Shown here one piece after another: positions 8,575-16,960 of a DNA stretch of 64,000 nt. Origin of the DNA: Gemmatimonadaceae bacterium (GTDB lineage Bacteria; Gemmatimonadota; Gemmatimonadetes; Gemmatimonadales; Gemmatimonadaceae); the NCBI GenBank assembly GCA_035606695.1, contig DATNEW010000024.1, positions 1-64,000 on the forward strand. Reading direction: 5' to 3'. The notes below the pieces were generated by a model that did not search any database, was not told where the DNA came from, and worked only from the letters and a program-made list of their open reading frames with translations. Each line of letters starts with the position of its first letter. The first letter of the stretch is position 1. A program made the translations under genes and the position numbers.

Positions 8575-8865
8575 ATGCGATTGGATGCGGCGTCCGCCAA
8601 GAGCGCCTCCTACTGGGTCACACCCGAAGACCGCGCTCGCCTCTTGCTCGACGATCGCGGCACGGAATGGGAGGTCTATGACGAGGCCACGTGGAGCATG
8701 GAGCTGGCGCTCGAGTGGGACTTCCTGCCGCAAACGAAGAACCCTGGTTTGATCTTCGCGTCGCGCGTCGGCCGGCGGCGACTGTGGCCGTGCCCGGATG
8801 ATTGGCGCGGGATGGCGGACGCGCAGATCATCGAGCTCTTGGGACGGGCGAAGACGTTCTTCTGA
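8575..8865 (+). CDS. Small conserved-looking hypothetical protein
   Basis: About 96 residues from ATG 8575; a TTG at 8566 in the same frame is possible. The sequence is rich in Trp and acidic residues (ASYWVTPEDRARLLLDD, EWEVYDEATWSMELALEWDFL, DWRGMADAQIIELL) and has no signal peptide or membrane segment. Composition and frame look coding, and no overlapping alternative is better. I do not recognise a family. It stands alone between the reductase fusion and a repeat element. Confidence 0.6.
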   Translation: MRLDAASAKSASYWVTPEDRARLLLDDRGTEWEVYDEATWSMELALEWDFLPQTKNPGLIFASRVGRRRLWPCPDDWRGMADAQIIELLGRAKTFF

Positions 8866-8869
8866 TTGT

Positions 8870-9004
8870 TGTCATCCCGAGCGACCCTGAGCGTAGCGAA
8901 GGAGAGTCGAGGGACCCCCGTCCCGACGGAGGAGCTTTATGCAGCGCTCCGCTGAGAAGGGGTTCCCTCGACTTCGGCGCTGCGCGCCTCCGCTCGCGAT
9001 GACA
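8870..9004. repeat. Palindromic repeat copy
   Basis: A full copy with ends TGTCATCCCGAGCG and CGCTCGCGATGACA, and the internal CCCCCGTCCCGACGGAGGAG block shared with the copies at 20383, 24949 and 55182. It occupies almost the whole gap before cbiX. Confidence 0.85.
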
Positions 9005-9053
9005 CGGAGCGCGGACACATACCCTCCGCGCGTTCCGATGCCATATTTACTCC

Positions 9054-9548
9054 ATGCGCGCCATCCTGATCATCGACCACGGCTCTGTCCGCGCCGAGGC
9101 CAATCACATGCTGTCCTGCGTCGCCAACCTGCTGCAAAGCATGGTCGGCGACGCGGTGCTCGTTCGCTTCGCCCACATGGAGCTCGCCGAGCCGTCGATC
9201 GAGCAGACGTTCGCCGCGTGCGTCGAGGCGGGCGCCACGGAAGTCATCGCGTTCCCCTACATGCTTTCGCCCGGCAAGCACTCCACGCGCGACATTCCGC
9301 GCTTGGTGAGCGAAGCCGCTGCGAAATTTCCGGGAATACTTTTTCGCGTGACGCCGGCGTTCGGCGTGAATCGCCAGCTCGCTGAAGTCATTGCCGAGCG
9401 CGCCGGTGTCGAGCTCATCACGAACGTGAGCGACGACGTCGGCGGCCGCTGCTGGGACGCCGCGCAGTGCATCGGCACGTGTGGCCCCGCATGCGCGGCG
9501 ACGATCGCGAACGCCGAGTTGTCGCCCTCCGACAACCGCCTGAGCTAG
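9054..9548 (+). CDS. cbiX: Sirohydrochlorin chelatase-like protein (CbiX) with cysteine cluster
   Basis: A 164-residue CbiX/SirB-like chelatase, a family that inserts Co2+ or Fe2+ or Ni2+ into sirohydrochlorin. The N-terminus (AILIIDHGS, His9) and the second conserved site (PYMLSPGKHSTRDIP, His76) match the metal-binding histidines of the family. The C-terminal extension holds four cysteines, Cys133, Cys139, Cys143 and Cys147 (C-x5-C-x3-C-x3-C), which could bind a metal or an iron-sulfur cluster. Eight bases separate it from the acyl-CoA dehydrogenase. The metal cannot be told from sequence; a cobalamin-dependent metH nearby makes cobalt plausible. Confidence 0.82.
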   Translation: MRAILIIDHGSVRAEANHMLSCVANLLQSMVGDAVLVRFAHMELAEPSIEQTFAACVEAGATEVIAFPYMLSPGKHSTRDIPRLVSEAAAKFPGILFRVTPAFGVNRQLAEVIAERAGVELITNVSDDVGGRCWDAAQCIGTCGPACAATIANAELSPSDNRLS

Positions 9549-9556
9549 TCTTCAGT

Positions 9557-10723
9557 ATGCCCACCGACACCGCACAACCCGGCTCGCCGCTGACGATACT
9601 CTCCGACGACGAGACACTGTTTCGCGACGCCGTCGCCGGCTTCGCCGACGAGGAAGTCCGGCCGCGCGTGCAACGGATGGAACGCGACGGCAAGATCGAT
9701 CCCGCGCTGATCACGAAGTTCTTCGACATGGGCTTGATGGGCATCGAGGTCGCCGAGGAATACGGCGGCGCCGGCGGCTCGTGCTTCATGATCGCGCTCG
9801 GCGTCGAGGAGCTCAGCAAGGTCGATCCCGCGGCGGCGATCCTGATGGATGTGCAGAACACGCTCGTCAACTTTCCGATTCGCACCTACGGCTCCGACGA
9901 CATCAAGCGCCGCTACCTGCCGCAGCTCACCGGAGAAAAGGTCGGTGCGTATGCGCTGTCCGAGCCTTCGTCCGGTTCCGACGCGTTCGGCATGCAGACG
10001 CGCGCCGAGCAGCGCGGCGACACGTGGATTCTGAACGGCCGCAAGATGTGGATCACGAACGGCGCCGAGGCGCAAGTCTACGTCGTCTTCGCGAACGCGA
10101 ATCCGTCGGCCGGCTACAAGGGCATCACGGCATTCGTCGTCGAGCGCGGCTTCAAGGGCTTCGCCGTCGGCAAGAAAGAGGACAAGCTCGGCATTCGCGC
10201 CTCGAGCACGACGGAGCTCATCCTCGACGACGTCGAGGTGCCCGCGGAGAACGTGCTCGGTCCCGTGGGCCAGGGCTACAAGATCGCCATCGAAACACTG
10301 AACGAAGGACGCATCGGCATCGGCGCGCAGATGATCGGCGTTGCCGCCGGCGCGCTCCACGCCGCGACCGAATATGTGAAAGAGCGTTCACAATTCGGCA
10401 AGAAGCTCGCGGACTTTCAAGGAATTCAATTCCAGCTTGCTCAAGCCCGCACGGAGCTCGAGGCGGCACGCCTCATGGTGTACAACGCCGCGCGGCTCAA
10501 GGACGCGGGCAAGGACATCGCGATGGAAGGCGCGATGGCCAAGCTCTTCTCGTCGCAGGTGGCCGAGCGCGTGACATCGATCTCGCTCGAGCTCTTCGGC
10601 GGCTACGGGTACACCAAGGATTATCCGGCCGAGAAGTTCTATCGCGACGCGAAGATCGGCGCGATCTACGAAGGCACGAGCAACATGCAGCTGCAGACGA
10701 TCGCGAAAGCAATGTTGAGGTAA
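9557..10723 (+). CDS. Acyl-CoA dehydrogenase, short/branched-chain type
   Basis: An FAD enzyme that oxidises acyl-CoA to the 2-enoyl-CoA, feeding electrons to ETF. The 388 residues cover the N-terminal helical domain, the middle beta domain (YALSEPSSGSDAF, WITNGAEAQVYVVFA) and the C-terminal helical domain (SQFGKKLADFQGIQF, LELFGGYGYTKDYPAEKFYRDAKIG). The catalytic Glu is Glu372 in IYEGTSNMQ. The ATG at 9557 fits family length and lies just after the cbiX stop; an upstream GTG would add 30 residues unlike the family. Confidence 0.95.
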   Translation: MPTDTAQPGSPLTILSDDETLFRDAVAGFADEEVRPRVQRMERDGKIDPALITKFFDMGLMGIEVAEEYGGAGGSCFMIALGVEELSKVDPAAAILMDVQNTLVNFPIRTYGSDDIKRRYLPQLTGEKVGAYALSEPSSGSDAFGMQTRAEQRGDTWILNGRKMWITNGAEAQVYVVFANANPSAGYKGITAFVVERGFKGFAVGKKEDKLGIRASSTTELILDDVEVPAENVLGPVGQGYKIAIETLNEGRIGIGAQMIGVAAGALHAATEYVKERSQFGKKLADFQGIQFQLAQARTELEAARLMVYNAARLKDAGKDIAMEGAMAKLFSSQVAERVTSISLELFGGYGYTKDYPAEKFYRDAKIGAIYEGTSNMQLQTIAKAMLR

Positions 10724-10726
10724 GGC

Positions 10727-10766
10727 GGGCGTATGGGCGTGTGGGCGTATAGGCGCATGGGCGGCG
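10727..10766. repeat. Tandem array of about five 8-bp units before a gene start
   Basis: Units GGGCGTAT, GGGCGTGT, GGGCGTAT, AGGCGCAT and GGGCGGCG run head to tail with period 8 and end four bases before the GTG start of the quinone oxidoreductase. Slippage here would change the leader length. Confidence 0.7.
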
Positions 10767-10770
10767 GATC

Positions 10771-11739
10771 GTGAAAGCAATACGAATACATGAAACAGGT
10801 GGGCCGGACGTACTTCGCTACGAAGACGTCGACGAACCGACGGCGGCCGCGGGCGAAGTGCTCATCGACGTGCAGGCGGTCGGACTCAATTTCATCGAGA
10901 TCTACCAGCGCCAAGGCCAGTACCAGATGCAACGACCCTTCACTCCGGGATCGGAAGCAGCGGGTACCGTTCGCGCGGTGGGTTCCGACGTCAAGGAGTT
11001 CAAAGTCGGCGATCGCGTCGTGTCGCAGAGCGTCAAAGGCGCATACGCGCAGCGCGCGGTCGTGCTCGCGGAAAAAGCCGTGCGCATTCCCGACGGGGTC
11101 GAGACCAAGATCGCGGCTGCCGCGTGGTTGCAGGGACTCACCGCACACTACCTGTCGCACTCGACGTATCCGCTCGCGAAAGGCGACGCATGCCTCGTTC
11201 ACGCGGCTGCCGGCGGTGTCGGGTTGCTGCTGTGCCAGATGGCGAAGCGCCGCGGCGCGTTGGTGATCGGTACTGCATCGACGCCGGAGAAGCGCGAGCT
11301 CGCGCACAAAGCCGGCGCCGACGAGATGATCGACTACACCTCGCAGGATTTTGTCGCGGAAACAAAGCGCATCACGAACGGCGCCGGCGTGAACGTCGTC
11401 TACGATTCGGTCGGCAAGACGACGTTCGACAAATCGCTCGACTGCCTCGAGCGCCGCGGGCTGCTCGCCCTCTTCGGCCAGTCGAGCGGACCAGTCCCCG
11501 CATTCGATCCACAAATTCTAAATCGCAAAGGTTCGCTGTTTCTCACGCGGCCGACGCTCAACGACTACGTCGCGTCGCGCGAAGCGCTCGTGTCGCGCGC
11601 CAATGATCTGCTCGGTTGGATCGAGCGCGGCGAGCTCTCGGTGCGCATTGGGGCCGAGTTCCCGCTGGAAAGGGCGGCCGATGCGCAAACGGCGCTCGCC
11701 GGACGCAAGACGACGGGCAAAGTACTTCTGATTCCGTAG
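10771..11739 (+). CDS. qor: NADPH:quinone oxidoreductase, zeta-crystallin family
   Basis: A zinc-free medium-chain dehydrogenase/reductase of 322 residues that reduces quinones or enones with NADPH. It opens MKAIRIHETGGPDVLRYEDV, has the substrate-side motifs GLNFIEIYQRQGQY and PFTPGSEAAGTV, and a nucleotide fold with LVHAAAGGVGLLLCQMAK near residues 142-159. The catalytic-zinc cysteines of true alcohol dehydrogenases are absent. The GTG start fits the family N-terminus. It follows the acyl-CoA dehydrogenase by 47 bases and may be co-transcribed. Confidence 0.94.
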   Translation: MKAIRIHETGGPDVLRYEDVDEPTAAAGEVLIDVQAVGLNFIEIYQRQGQYQMQRPFTPGSEAAGTVRAVGSDVKEFKVGDRVVSQSVKGAYAQRAVVLAEKAVRIPDGVETKIAAAAWLQGLTAHYLSHSTYPLAKGDACLVHAAAGGVGLLLCQMAKRRGALVIGTASTPEKRELAHKAGADEMIDYTSQDFVAETKRITNGAGVNVVYDSVGKTTFDKSLDCLERRGLLALFGQSSGPVPAFDPQILNRKGSLFLTRPTLNDYVASREALVSRANDLLGWIERGELSVRIGAEFPLERAADAQTALAGRKTTGKVLLIP

Positions 11740-11766
11740 CCGCTGGCCGTGGGCCAAAGGACCAAA

Positions 11767-11795
11767 TTGCGCAGGGCCGGGGTATTGCATACAGT
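11767..11795 (+). promoter_or_regulatory. Candidate sigma-70 promoter
   Basis: TTGCGC (11767-11772) and TACAGT (11790-11795) are separated by 17 bases and lie about 30 bases upstream of the exported protein at 11828. The match is moderate. Confidence 0.35.
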
Positions 11796-11827
11796 TTTGA
11801 ACTGACATTCCCCTCGCGGGAGATTCC

Positions 11828-12670
11828 ATGCGTCTCGTCGCTCCGCTCTGCGCCCTCGCCATCACGGCCGGCATCGCCTCAACCGCCGGCGCCCAAACCG
11901 CTCCCAACGCCTTCGTTCGCGTCACCGCCACCGACTCGGCCACCGGAGCACCGCTCGCGAGCGCGGAGATCACGCTCACGCGCGGCCTGCACGACGTCGT
12001 GGCGCGCGGTACGACGGACGATCAGGGACACGGCATCTTGCCGGTCAGTGTCAAGGACTCGACCGACTTCAACGTCACGATTCGCAAGATCGGGTTCCGC
12101 CGCGGCGACCGGTTCTTCGATGTTGGACCGAAGGATACGGCGAACCTCGTTCTCCGCGTTCCGTCCACGACGAACACCCTGGGCGCCGTGCAGGTCACGG
12201 CGTCGCGCAGTCCGTCGCGCTTCATGACGTACGAGCTCGATGCGGACGAGATCGAGTCGGCCGATCGTCCGAGCATGGACAACGGGTGGGAAGTCGTGAA
12301 GCAGCTTCGGCCCGCGATGCTCGAGAGCAAGGGCGGCTGCGCCACCGGCGTGCAGGAGATCTGGGTGAACGGCAAGCACATTCGTCTGCCGTTGCGTCCG
12401 ACCGGCATGGCCGCGGCGCGCGCGCTCGTCGGCGTGCCGCCTGGCGCTCGCTTCACGTATCCGCCCGTGACTGTGCTCTCGGAGATCGCGCCGGAGCACA
12501 TCGAGCACATCACGTACAAGGATTGCTTCGACCATTCGATGGCGGTGGTCGCCACGCAGAACGCGATCTTCGTGACGCTCAAGCCCGGCGTCGTGTATCA
12601 GCAGGACGTGGGCAGCTTCGTGGTCGATCAGACGCAGGAACAGCAGGAGAAGGCCGCGGCCAAGCGGTAA
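11828..12670 (+). CDS. Exported carboxypeptidase-regulatory / plug-like protein without a barrel
   Basis: A 280-residue protein with a signal peptide (residues 1-22, ending GAQ). Residues about 28-112 look like a carboxypeptidase-regulatory-like beta sandwich (LASAEITLTRGLHDV, GHGILPV). The remainder, starting NTLGAVQVTASR, resembles the entry to a TonB-receptor plug but stops long before any beta barrel. Two cysteines (GGCATGVQEIWVNGK and YKDCFDHS) may form a disulfide. A longer protein of the same plan is encoded at 35055. Function is unknown; a periplasmic binding or scaffolding role is inference. Confidence 0.75.
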   Translation: MRLVAPLCALAITAGIASTAGAQTAPNAFVRVTATDSATGAPLASAEITLTRGLHDVVARGTTDDQGHGILPVSVKDSTDFNVTIRKIGFRRGDRFFDVGPKDTANLVLRVPSTTNTLGAVQVTASRSPSRFMTYELDADEIESADRPSMDNGWEVVKQLRPAMLESKGGCATGVQEIWVNGKHIRLPLRPTGMAAARALVGVPPGARFTYPPVTVLSEIAPEHIEHITYKDCFDHSMAVVATQNAIFVTLKPGVVYQQDVGSFVVDQTQEQQEKAAAKR

Positions 12671-12683
12671 GCGTCACGACGCT

Positions 12684-12908
12684 TCAGGCGCCGATCTCCT
12701 CCGCTTCGGGCGTGGCACTGAGATTTTCGGGGCCACGCTCGAGCAGTTTACAGAACTCTCGAATGTGCAATGCCGTCGCGCGATGCCTGAGCGTCGCCGC
12801 GCCAAGCCCGTCCATCTCGTCCTTGAAGAGCTGCGACAGCTGAATGGTGGCGGGTGAGCTGGACCCACGCCGCCCTGAGCCGCAACTTGTCGTGACCGAA
12901 TAGCCCAC
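12684..12908 (-). CDS. Possible small protein, about 74 residues
   Basis: An open frame on the minus strand exactly fills the gap between two plus-strand genes. From about residue 17 onward the sequence looks protein-like (IQLSQLFKDEMDGLGAATL, IREFCKLLERGPENL) with GC-rich third positions. The start is uncertain: GTG at 12908 is the farthest, and it lies 10 bases from the divergent amidase start. No family is recognised. It may be spurious. Confidence 0.35.
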   Translation of the reverse strand: MGYSVTTSCGSGRRGSSSPATIQLSQLFKDEMDGLGAATLRHRATALHIREFCKLLERGPENLSATPEAEEIGA

Positions 12909-12917
12909 AGGACGACA

Positions 12918-14582
12918 ATGCGTGACGAAGACGGTACGAAATCCGAACCACACGTGACCCGCCGCGCGTTCGTCGGAACGGCGGTCGCCGGCGCCATCGC
13001 GGCCCACGCTGTCCCGCGCACGAGGCGTGACGGTCATCAAGTCCCCGCGTTCGCGCTCGAGGAGGCGACGATCGACGACTTGCAGGCACGCATGCGCGAC
13101 GGACGCGACACGTCGCAGTCGCTCGTGCAACAGTACCTTGGACGCATCGACGCGCTGGACCAGCGCGGTCCCGCGCTCAATGCGGTCATCGAGCTCAATC
13201 CCGACGCGGGATCGATCGCCGCGCAGCTCGACGGCGAACGCAAGGCCGGTCGCGTGCGGGGTCCGATGCACGGCATTCCAGTTCTCATAAAAGACAACAT
13301 CGACACCGGCGACCGCATGCACACCACGGCCGGCTCGCTCGCGCTTGCGGACAGTATCGCGGCGCGCGATTCCTGGGTCGCCGAGCGGTTGCGAGCGGCG
13401 GGCGCCGTGATCGTCGGGAAAACGAACTTGAGCGAGTGGGCCAACTTTCGCTCGACGCATTCGACGAGCGGCTGGAGCGGGCGCGGAGGGCAGACGCACA
13501 ATCCCTACGCGCTCGATCGCACACCGTCCGGTTCGAGCTCGGGCTCGGGAACCGCGGCGTCGGCAAGTTATTGCGCGGCCGCGATCGGCACCGAGACCGA
13601 CGGCTCAGTCACGTCGCCGTCAGCCGCGGCGGGACTTGTTGGAATCAAGCCGACCGTGGGATTGATCGGACGCTCCGGAATCGTTCCGATCTCACACAGT
13701 CAGGACACCGCCGGACCGATGGCCCGCACCGTACGCGACGCCGCCATCCTCCTCGGCGCCCTCACCGGAGTTGATTCGCGCGACGCGGCGACGCGCCCCA
13801 GCGCCGGACGCTCGCGCACCGATTACACGAGCGCGCTCGATCGCGATGGATTGCGCGGTGCGCGCATAGGCGTCGCACGCAAGCACTTCACCGGGTATCA
13901 CGCCGAGACGGACAAGGTGTTCGAAGCCGCGCTCGATCTGATGAAGCGGCAAGGAGCCACGATCGTCGATCCCGCCGACATCACCACCGCCGGCAAAGCC
14001 GACGACTCCGAGTTCGACGTGCTGCTCTACGAATTCAAGGCGGATCTCAACGCGTATCTCGGACGGCTCAGGCCCAACGTCACGGTGCGTTCGCTCGCCG
14101 AGGTGATGGCGTTCAACACGCGGAACGCGTCACGCGAGCTCGAGTTCTTCGGCCAGGAGATCATGGAGATGGCCGAGAAGAAAGGGCCGCTCACCGAGAA
14201 GAAGTATCGTGATGAGCTGGCGGCCAATCATCGACTGATGGGCACGCAGGGCATCGACGCGACGGTGAAGGAGTACACGCTCGACGCGATCGTCGCGCCG
14301 ACGCAGGGGCCGGCGGATCTGATCGATCTCGTGAATGGCGATGCGGGCGGACGCGGCTCGTTCACATCGCCGGCGGCGGTCGCGGGCTATCCGCACATCA
14401 CCGTCCCGATGGGATTCGTACACGGATTGCCCGTCGGATTGTCATTCGTTGGCCCGGCATGGACGGAAGCGACACTGCTCAAGCTCGCGTTTGCATTCGA
14501 GCAAACGGCGCCGGCTCGGCGCAGGCCGACCTTCGCGCCGACAGTCGATCTCGGCGACACGCGGCGGGTTTCGACCAAATAG
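12918..14582 (+). CDS. Exported amidase (amidase signature family)
   Basis: A 554-residue amidase-signature hydrolase of C-N bonds. The Ser-cisSer-Lys triad is visible: Lys125 in VLIKDNID, the Ser-rich PSGSSSGSG (about 204-211) and the nucleophile Ser230 in ETDGSVTSP. An N-terminal TRRAFVGTAVAGAIAAHA motif suggests Tat export. The overall pattern (GPMHGIPVLIKDNIDT, NPYALDRTPSGSS) matches amidases often named after glutamyl-tRNA amidotransferase subunit A, but export and the lack of gatB/gatC nearby argue against a role in tRNA charging. Nine bases separate it from the aminotransferase. The substrate is unknown. Confidence 0.9.
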   Translation: MRDEDGTKSEPHVTRRAFVGTAVAGAIAAHAVPRTRRDGHQVPAFALEEATIDDLQARMRDGRDTSQSLVQQYLGRIDALDQRGPALNAVIELNPDAGSIAAQLDGERKAGRVRGPMHGIPVLIKDNIDTGDRMHTTAGSLALADSIAARDSWVAERLRAAGAVIVGKTNLSEWANFRSTHSTSGWSGRGGQTHNPYALDRTPSGSSSGSGTAASASYCAAAIGTETDGSVTSPSAAAGLVGIKPTVGLIGRSGIVPISHSQDTAGPMARTVRDAAILLGALTGVDSRDAATRPSAGRSRTDYTSALDRDGLRGARIGVARKHFTGYHAETDKVFEAALDLMKRQGATIVDPADITTAGKADDSEFDVLLYEFKADLNAYLGRLRPNVTVRSLAEVMAFNTRNASRELEFFGQEIMEMAEKKGPLTEKKYRDELAANHRLMGTQGIDATVKEYTLDAIVAPTQGPADLIDLVNGDAGGRGSFTSPAAVAGYPHITVPMGFVHGLPVGLSFVGPAWTEATLLKLAFAFEQTAPARRRPTFAPTVDLGDTRRVSTK

Positions 14583-14591
14583 ATTGTTGAA

Positions 14592-15722
14592 ATGACCCGC
14601 ACACTCTCCGAGCTCAATCCGCCCGAACGGCTGCTTTTTGGTCCGGGCCCAAGCAATCCCGATCCGCGCGTGCTCGCCGCGATGAGCCGTCCTGTCGTCG
14701 GACATCTCGATCCGTACTTCGTCGAGCTCATGGACGAGACGATGGACGGACTGCGTCAGGTGTATCGCACGCAGAATCATCACACGGTGCCGATCTCGGG
14801 CACCGGCTCGGCCGGGCTCGAGACGATCATGCTCAACCTGCTCGAGCCGGGCGATCGCGCGGTCGTGTGCGTCGGCGGGTACTTCGGCAATCGGCTCGCC
14901 GAGTTGGCGCGGCGCGCCGGCGCGGACGTGCGGACGCTCGAAGTGCCGCCCGGCGAGATCGTCGATCCGGCCGACGTCGACAAGGCGCTCGGTGAGAAGC
15001 GCACAAAGCTATTGGCATTCGTGCATCTGGAGACGACAACTGGCGCGTGTCAGCCGATCGCGCCGATGGTTGAAGTCGCGCGCAAGCACGACGCGCTCGT
15101 CATGATGGACTGCGTGACGTCGCTCGGCGGCGTGCCGATCGACATTGACGCGCTTGGCATCGACGCCGCCGGATCGTGCACGCAGAAGTGTCTCGGCGCG
15201 CCGCCGGGACTCGGACCGATCACCGTGAGCGCACGAGCGATGAACGCGGTGAAGGCGCGCAAGAAGCCGCCGACGACGTGGTACATGGATCTCTCGCTCC
15301 TGTTCCAGTACTGGAGCGAGGATGCATCGTCACGCAAGCGCGCGTTCCATCACACGGCGCCGATCTCGAACATCTACGGATTTCACGAGGCGCTTCGCCT
15401 GATTCTCGAGGAAGGATTGGAGAATCGCTGGGCGCGCCACGCGAAGGCGCAAGCCGCGTTGATGCGCGGTCTCGAGAAGCTCGGGATTTCGCTGTTCACG
15501 CCGCAGGCGAATCGCGCGCCGACGATCAACGTGCTCTCGGTGCCCGACGGCGTCGATGAAGCGAAGGTACGTAGCCGCATGCTCGAGCGCGGCGTGGAGA
15601 TGAGCGGCGGACTCGGAGCGCTCGCGGGCAAAGTCTGGCGCGTCGGCGTCATGGGGTACAACGCCGAGGAATCGCGCGTTGAGCGATTCCTCGGCGCATT
15701 GGCCGAGTCGTTGTCGTCCTGA
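14592..15722 (+). CDS. Class V aminotransferase (alanine-glyoxylate / serine-pyruvate type)
   Basis: A PLP enzyme of 376 residues. It opens with LLFGPGPSNPDPRVLAAM and shows the cofactor region SGTGSAGLETIMLNL, the MMDCVTSLGGVP strand carrying the cofactor-binding Asp, and the Schiff-base Lys199 in SCTQKCLGAPPG. These features match alanine-glyoxylate or serine-glyoxylate aminotransferases rather than cysteine desulfurases. It is coupled to the amidase (9-base gap), so the two may act on related nitrogen compounds. The start is secure. Confidence 0.92.
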   Translation: MTRTLSELNPPERLLFGPGPSNPDPRVLAAMSRPVVGHLDPYFVELMDETMDGLRQVYRTQNHHTVPISGTGSAGLETIMLNLLEPGDRAVVCVGGYFGNRLAELARRAGADVRTLEVPPGEIVDPADVDKALGEKRTKLLAFVHLETTTGACQPIAPMVEVARKHDALVMMDCVTSLGGVPIDIDALGIDAAGSCTQKCLGAPPGLGPITVSARAMNAVKARKKPPTTWYMDLSLLFQYWSEDASSRKRAFHHTAPISNIYGFHEALRLILEEGLENRWARHAKAQAALMRGLEKLGISLFTPQANRAPTINVLSVPDGVDEAKVRSRMLERGVEMSGGLGALAGKVWRVGVMGYNAEESRVERFLGALAESLSS

Positions 15723-15831
15723 CCCTGAGCGTAGCGAAGAGGAAGGACCCCTGTCGGTGCCGAGCGCTGCTCCTCCGCCGGGACGGGGGTCCCTCGACTC
15801 CGGCGCTTCGCGCCTCCGCTCGGGATGACAG
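15714..15831. repeat. Palindromic repeat copy after the aminotransferase
   Basis: The left end is degenerate (GTCCTGACCCTGAGCG) and overlaps the last codons of the aminotransferase; the right end CGCTCGGGATGACAG is intact. It separates the aminotransferase from the convergent exported protein. Confidence 0.8.
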
Positions 15832-15841
15832 TGAGGTGTAG

Positions 15842-16312
15842 TTACGGCGCCTGCTCCAACCACGAGTTGAGCGGCCGCCACCGCTCTGGCAACGGGCGCA
15901 GCAGGACGCGCCCGATCAACAACGCGTTGGTGCCGAGCAGCAGATAGCGCTCAGTGTTCAGATGTGCGCCGACGCTGCCGTGCACGGTCGGCAGTGCCGC
16001 GATCGTCAGCGTCGAGATCGCGAGCGGCAAGGCATACGGCAGCTGCGACCAGCGTGACTGATGTCCGTCGCTGATCGCGACTTCCGTGATGGCCGGCCGC
16101 AGTAGCACCACGCTTCCCTTGCCGCCAGGAATGCCGAGGATGAGCGAGTCGCGCGACAGCGCGCTCAAGTTCCCGATGTACGCGCTGGTGTTGCGGCTCG
16201 AGGCGCCGACGCGAACGCGGACGCGTTCTCCGGCGTGCAGCGAGTCGCTTTGCGCCTGAAGCAGGATGGGCGCGGCAAAGATGATGGCGGCGAGCGTCGG
16301 GGCGAATCGCAT
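15842..16312 (-). CDS. Hypothetical exported protein
   Basis: A 156-residue protein with a signal peptide (MRFAPTLAAIIFAAPILLQAQ) and a mature part starting with a beta-rich stretch (GERVRVRVGASSRNTSAYIGNL, DSLILGIPGGKGSVVLL). A hydrophobic segment (LPYALPLAISTLTIAALP) and a Leu-rich tail follow. The start at 16312 is preceded by a good GAGGCGG ribosome site; an ATG at 16333 would spoil the signal peptide. No family is recognised. It lies downstream of the next minus-strand gene and is probably co-transcribed with it. Confidence 0.65.
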   Translation of the reverse strand: MRFAPTLAAIIFAAPILLQAQSDSLHAGERVRVRVGASSRNTSAYIGNLSALSRDSLILGIPGGKGSVVLLRPAITEVAISDGHQSRWSQLPYALPLAISTLTIAALPTVHGSVGAHLNTERYLLLGTNALLIGRVLLRPLPERWRPLNSWLEQAP

Positions 16313-16340
16313 GTCCGCCTCGGTGGGTGGCATTAGAGAT

Positions 16341-16823
16341 CTATGATAGACGCGCGTCGGAGGACGGCGACCATGCGGGCGCCTGGCGGCCGTCGGCCGC
16401 GAGCGATGCCTGCCGCTCGAAGTACCGCGCGACGATCTGCATGCGGCCCTCCGAGTTCGGCATCGACGTAACGACGCGCTCGAGACTGCCGAGGTAGTCG
16501 GGATAGCCGGTCTTCGCCCGGATTTCCGGGAGATAGGGACGCAGCTTGACGTAGGTGGCGACATGCTCGGTGTTCGCGCTGTTGAACATGTCGGACTCGA
16601 TCGCGCCTTCGACGACGAGCGACGCCGCCATGTCCCAGTACGTCGTGACCATGCGATACGGTGCGCTCTCGTGCCCCGGCCCGAGCCAGGTGTGCAGCAC
16701 GTCGCCGGCCGATTTCGGATGGAACTCGAACGCGAACCAGGCGCGAGCGCGCCGGAGCGTGGCTTCGGTGCGTAGCTCGTAGAGCTTGAGCAAAAGACTG
16801 GCGCTGTCGGCGGCTGCGATCAT
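16341..16823 (-). CDS. Hypothetical protein, about 160 residues
   Basis: A soluble, mostly helical protein starting MIAAADSASLLLKLYELRTE and containing ARAWFAFEFHPKSAGDVL and TYWDMAASLVVEGAIESDMF. It has no signal peptide or membrane segment. Proteins of this look appear as uncharacterised conserved proteins, but I cannot name a family. The start is set at ATG 16823; an ATG 33 bases upstream is weaker. It is divergent from padR with a 137-base gap and could share its operator region. Confidence 0.7.
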   Translation of the reverse strand: MIAAADSASLLLKLYELRTEATLRRARAWFAFEFHPKSAGDVLHTWLGPGHESAPYRMVTTYWDMAASLVVEGAIESDMFNSANTEHVATYVKLRPYLPEIRAKTGYPDYLGSLERVVTSMPNSEGRMQIVARYFERQASLAADGRQAPAWSPSSDARLS

Positions 16824-16893
16824 AGAGTCCTCGGCGATCGTCGAGCGTGCTGCCAATGTATGGCCGACGGAGGGGGACGCAACCTCCCTTCCC

Positions 16894-16934
16894 TTGTACT
16901 TCTACAGGGCCTGGCGTATCATCTCTTGTAGAAG
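16894..16934 (+). promoter_or_regulatory. padR promoter with overlapping inverted-repeat operator
   Basis: TTGTAC (16894-16899) and TATCAT (16917-16922) are 17 bases apart. An inverted repeat CTTCTACA (16899-16906) / TGTAGAAG (16927-16934) brackets the -10 element. PadR regulators commonly bind such dyads and repress their own promoter, so autoregulation is likely. Confidence 0.6.
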
Positions 16935-16960
16935 CGCAAAGGGAACTCGAGGAAACCGAC

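Noticed and set aside
12674-13021. 115-residue minus-strand frame over the amidase start
   Set aside because: It mostly overlaps the well-supported amidase and an alternative small frame (12684-12908) explains the gap at least as well.
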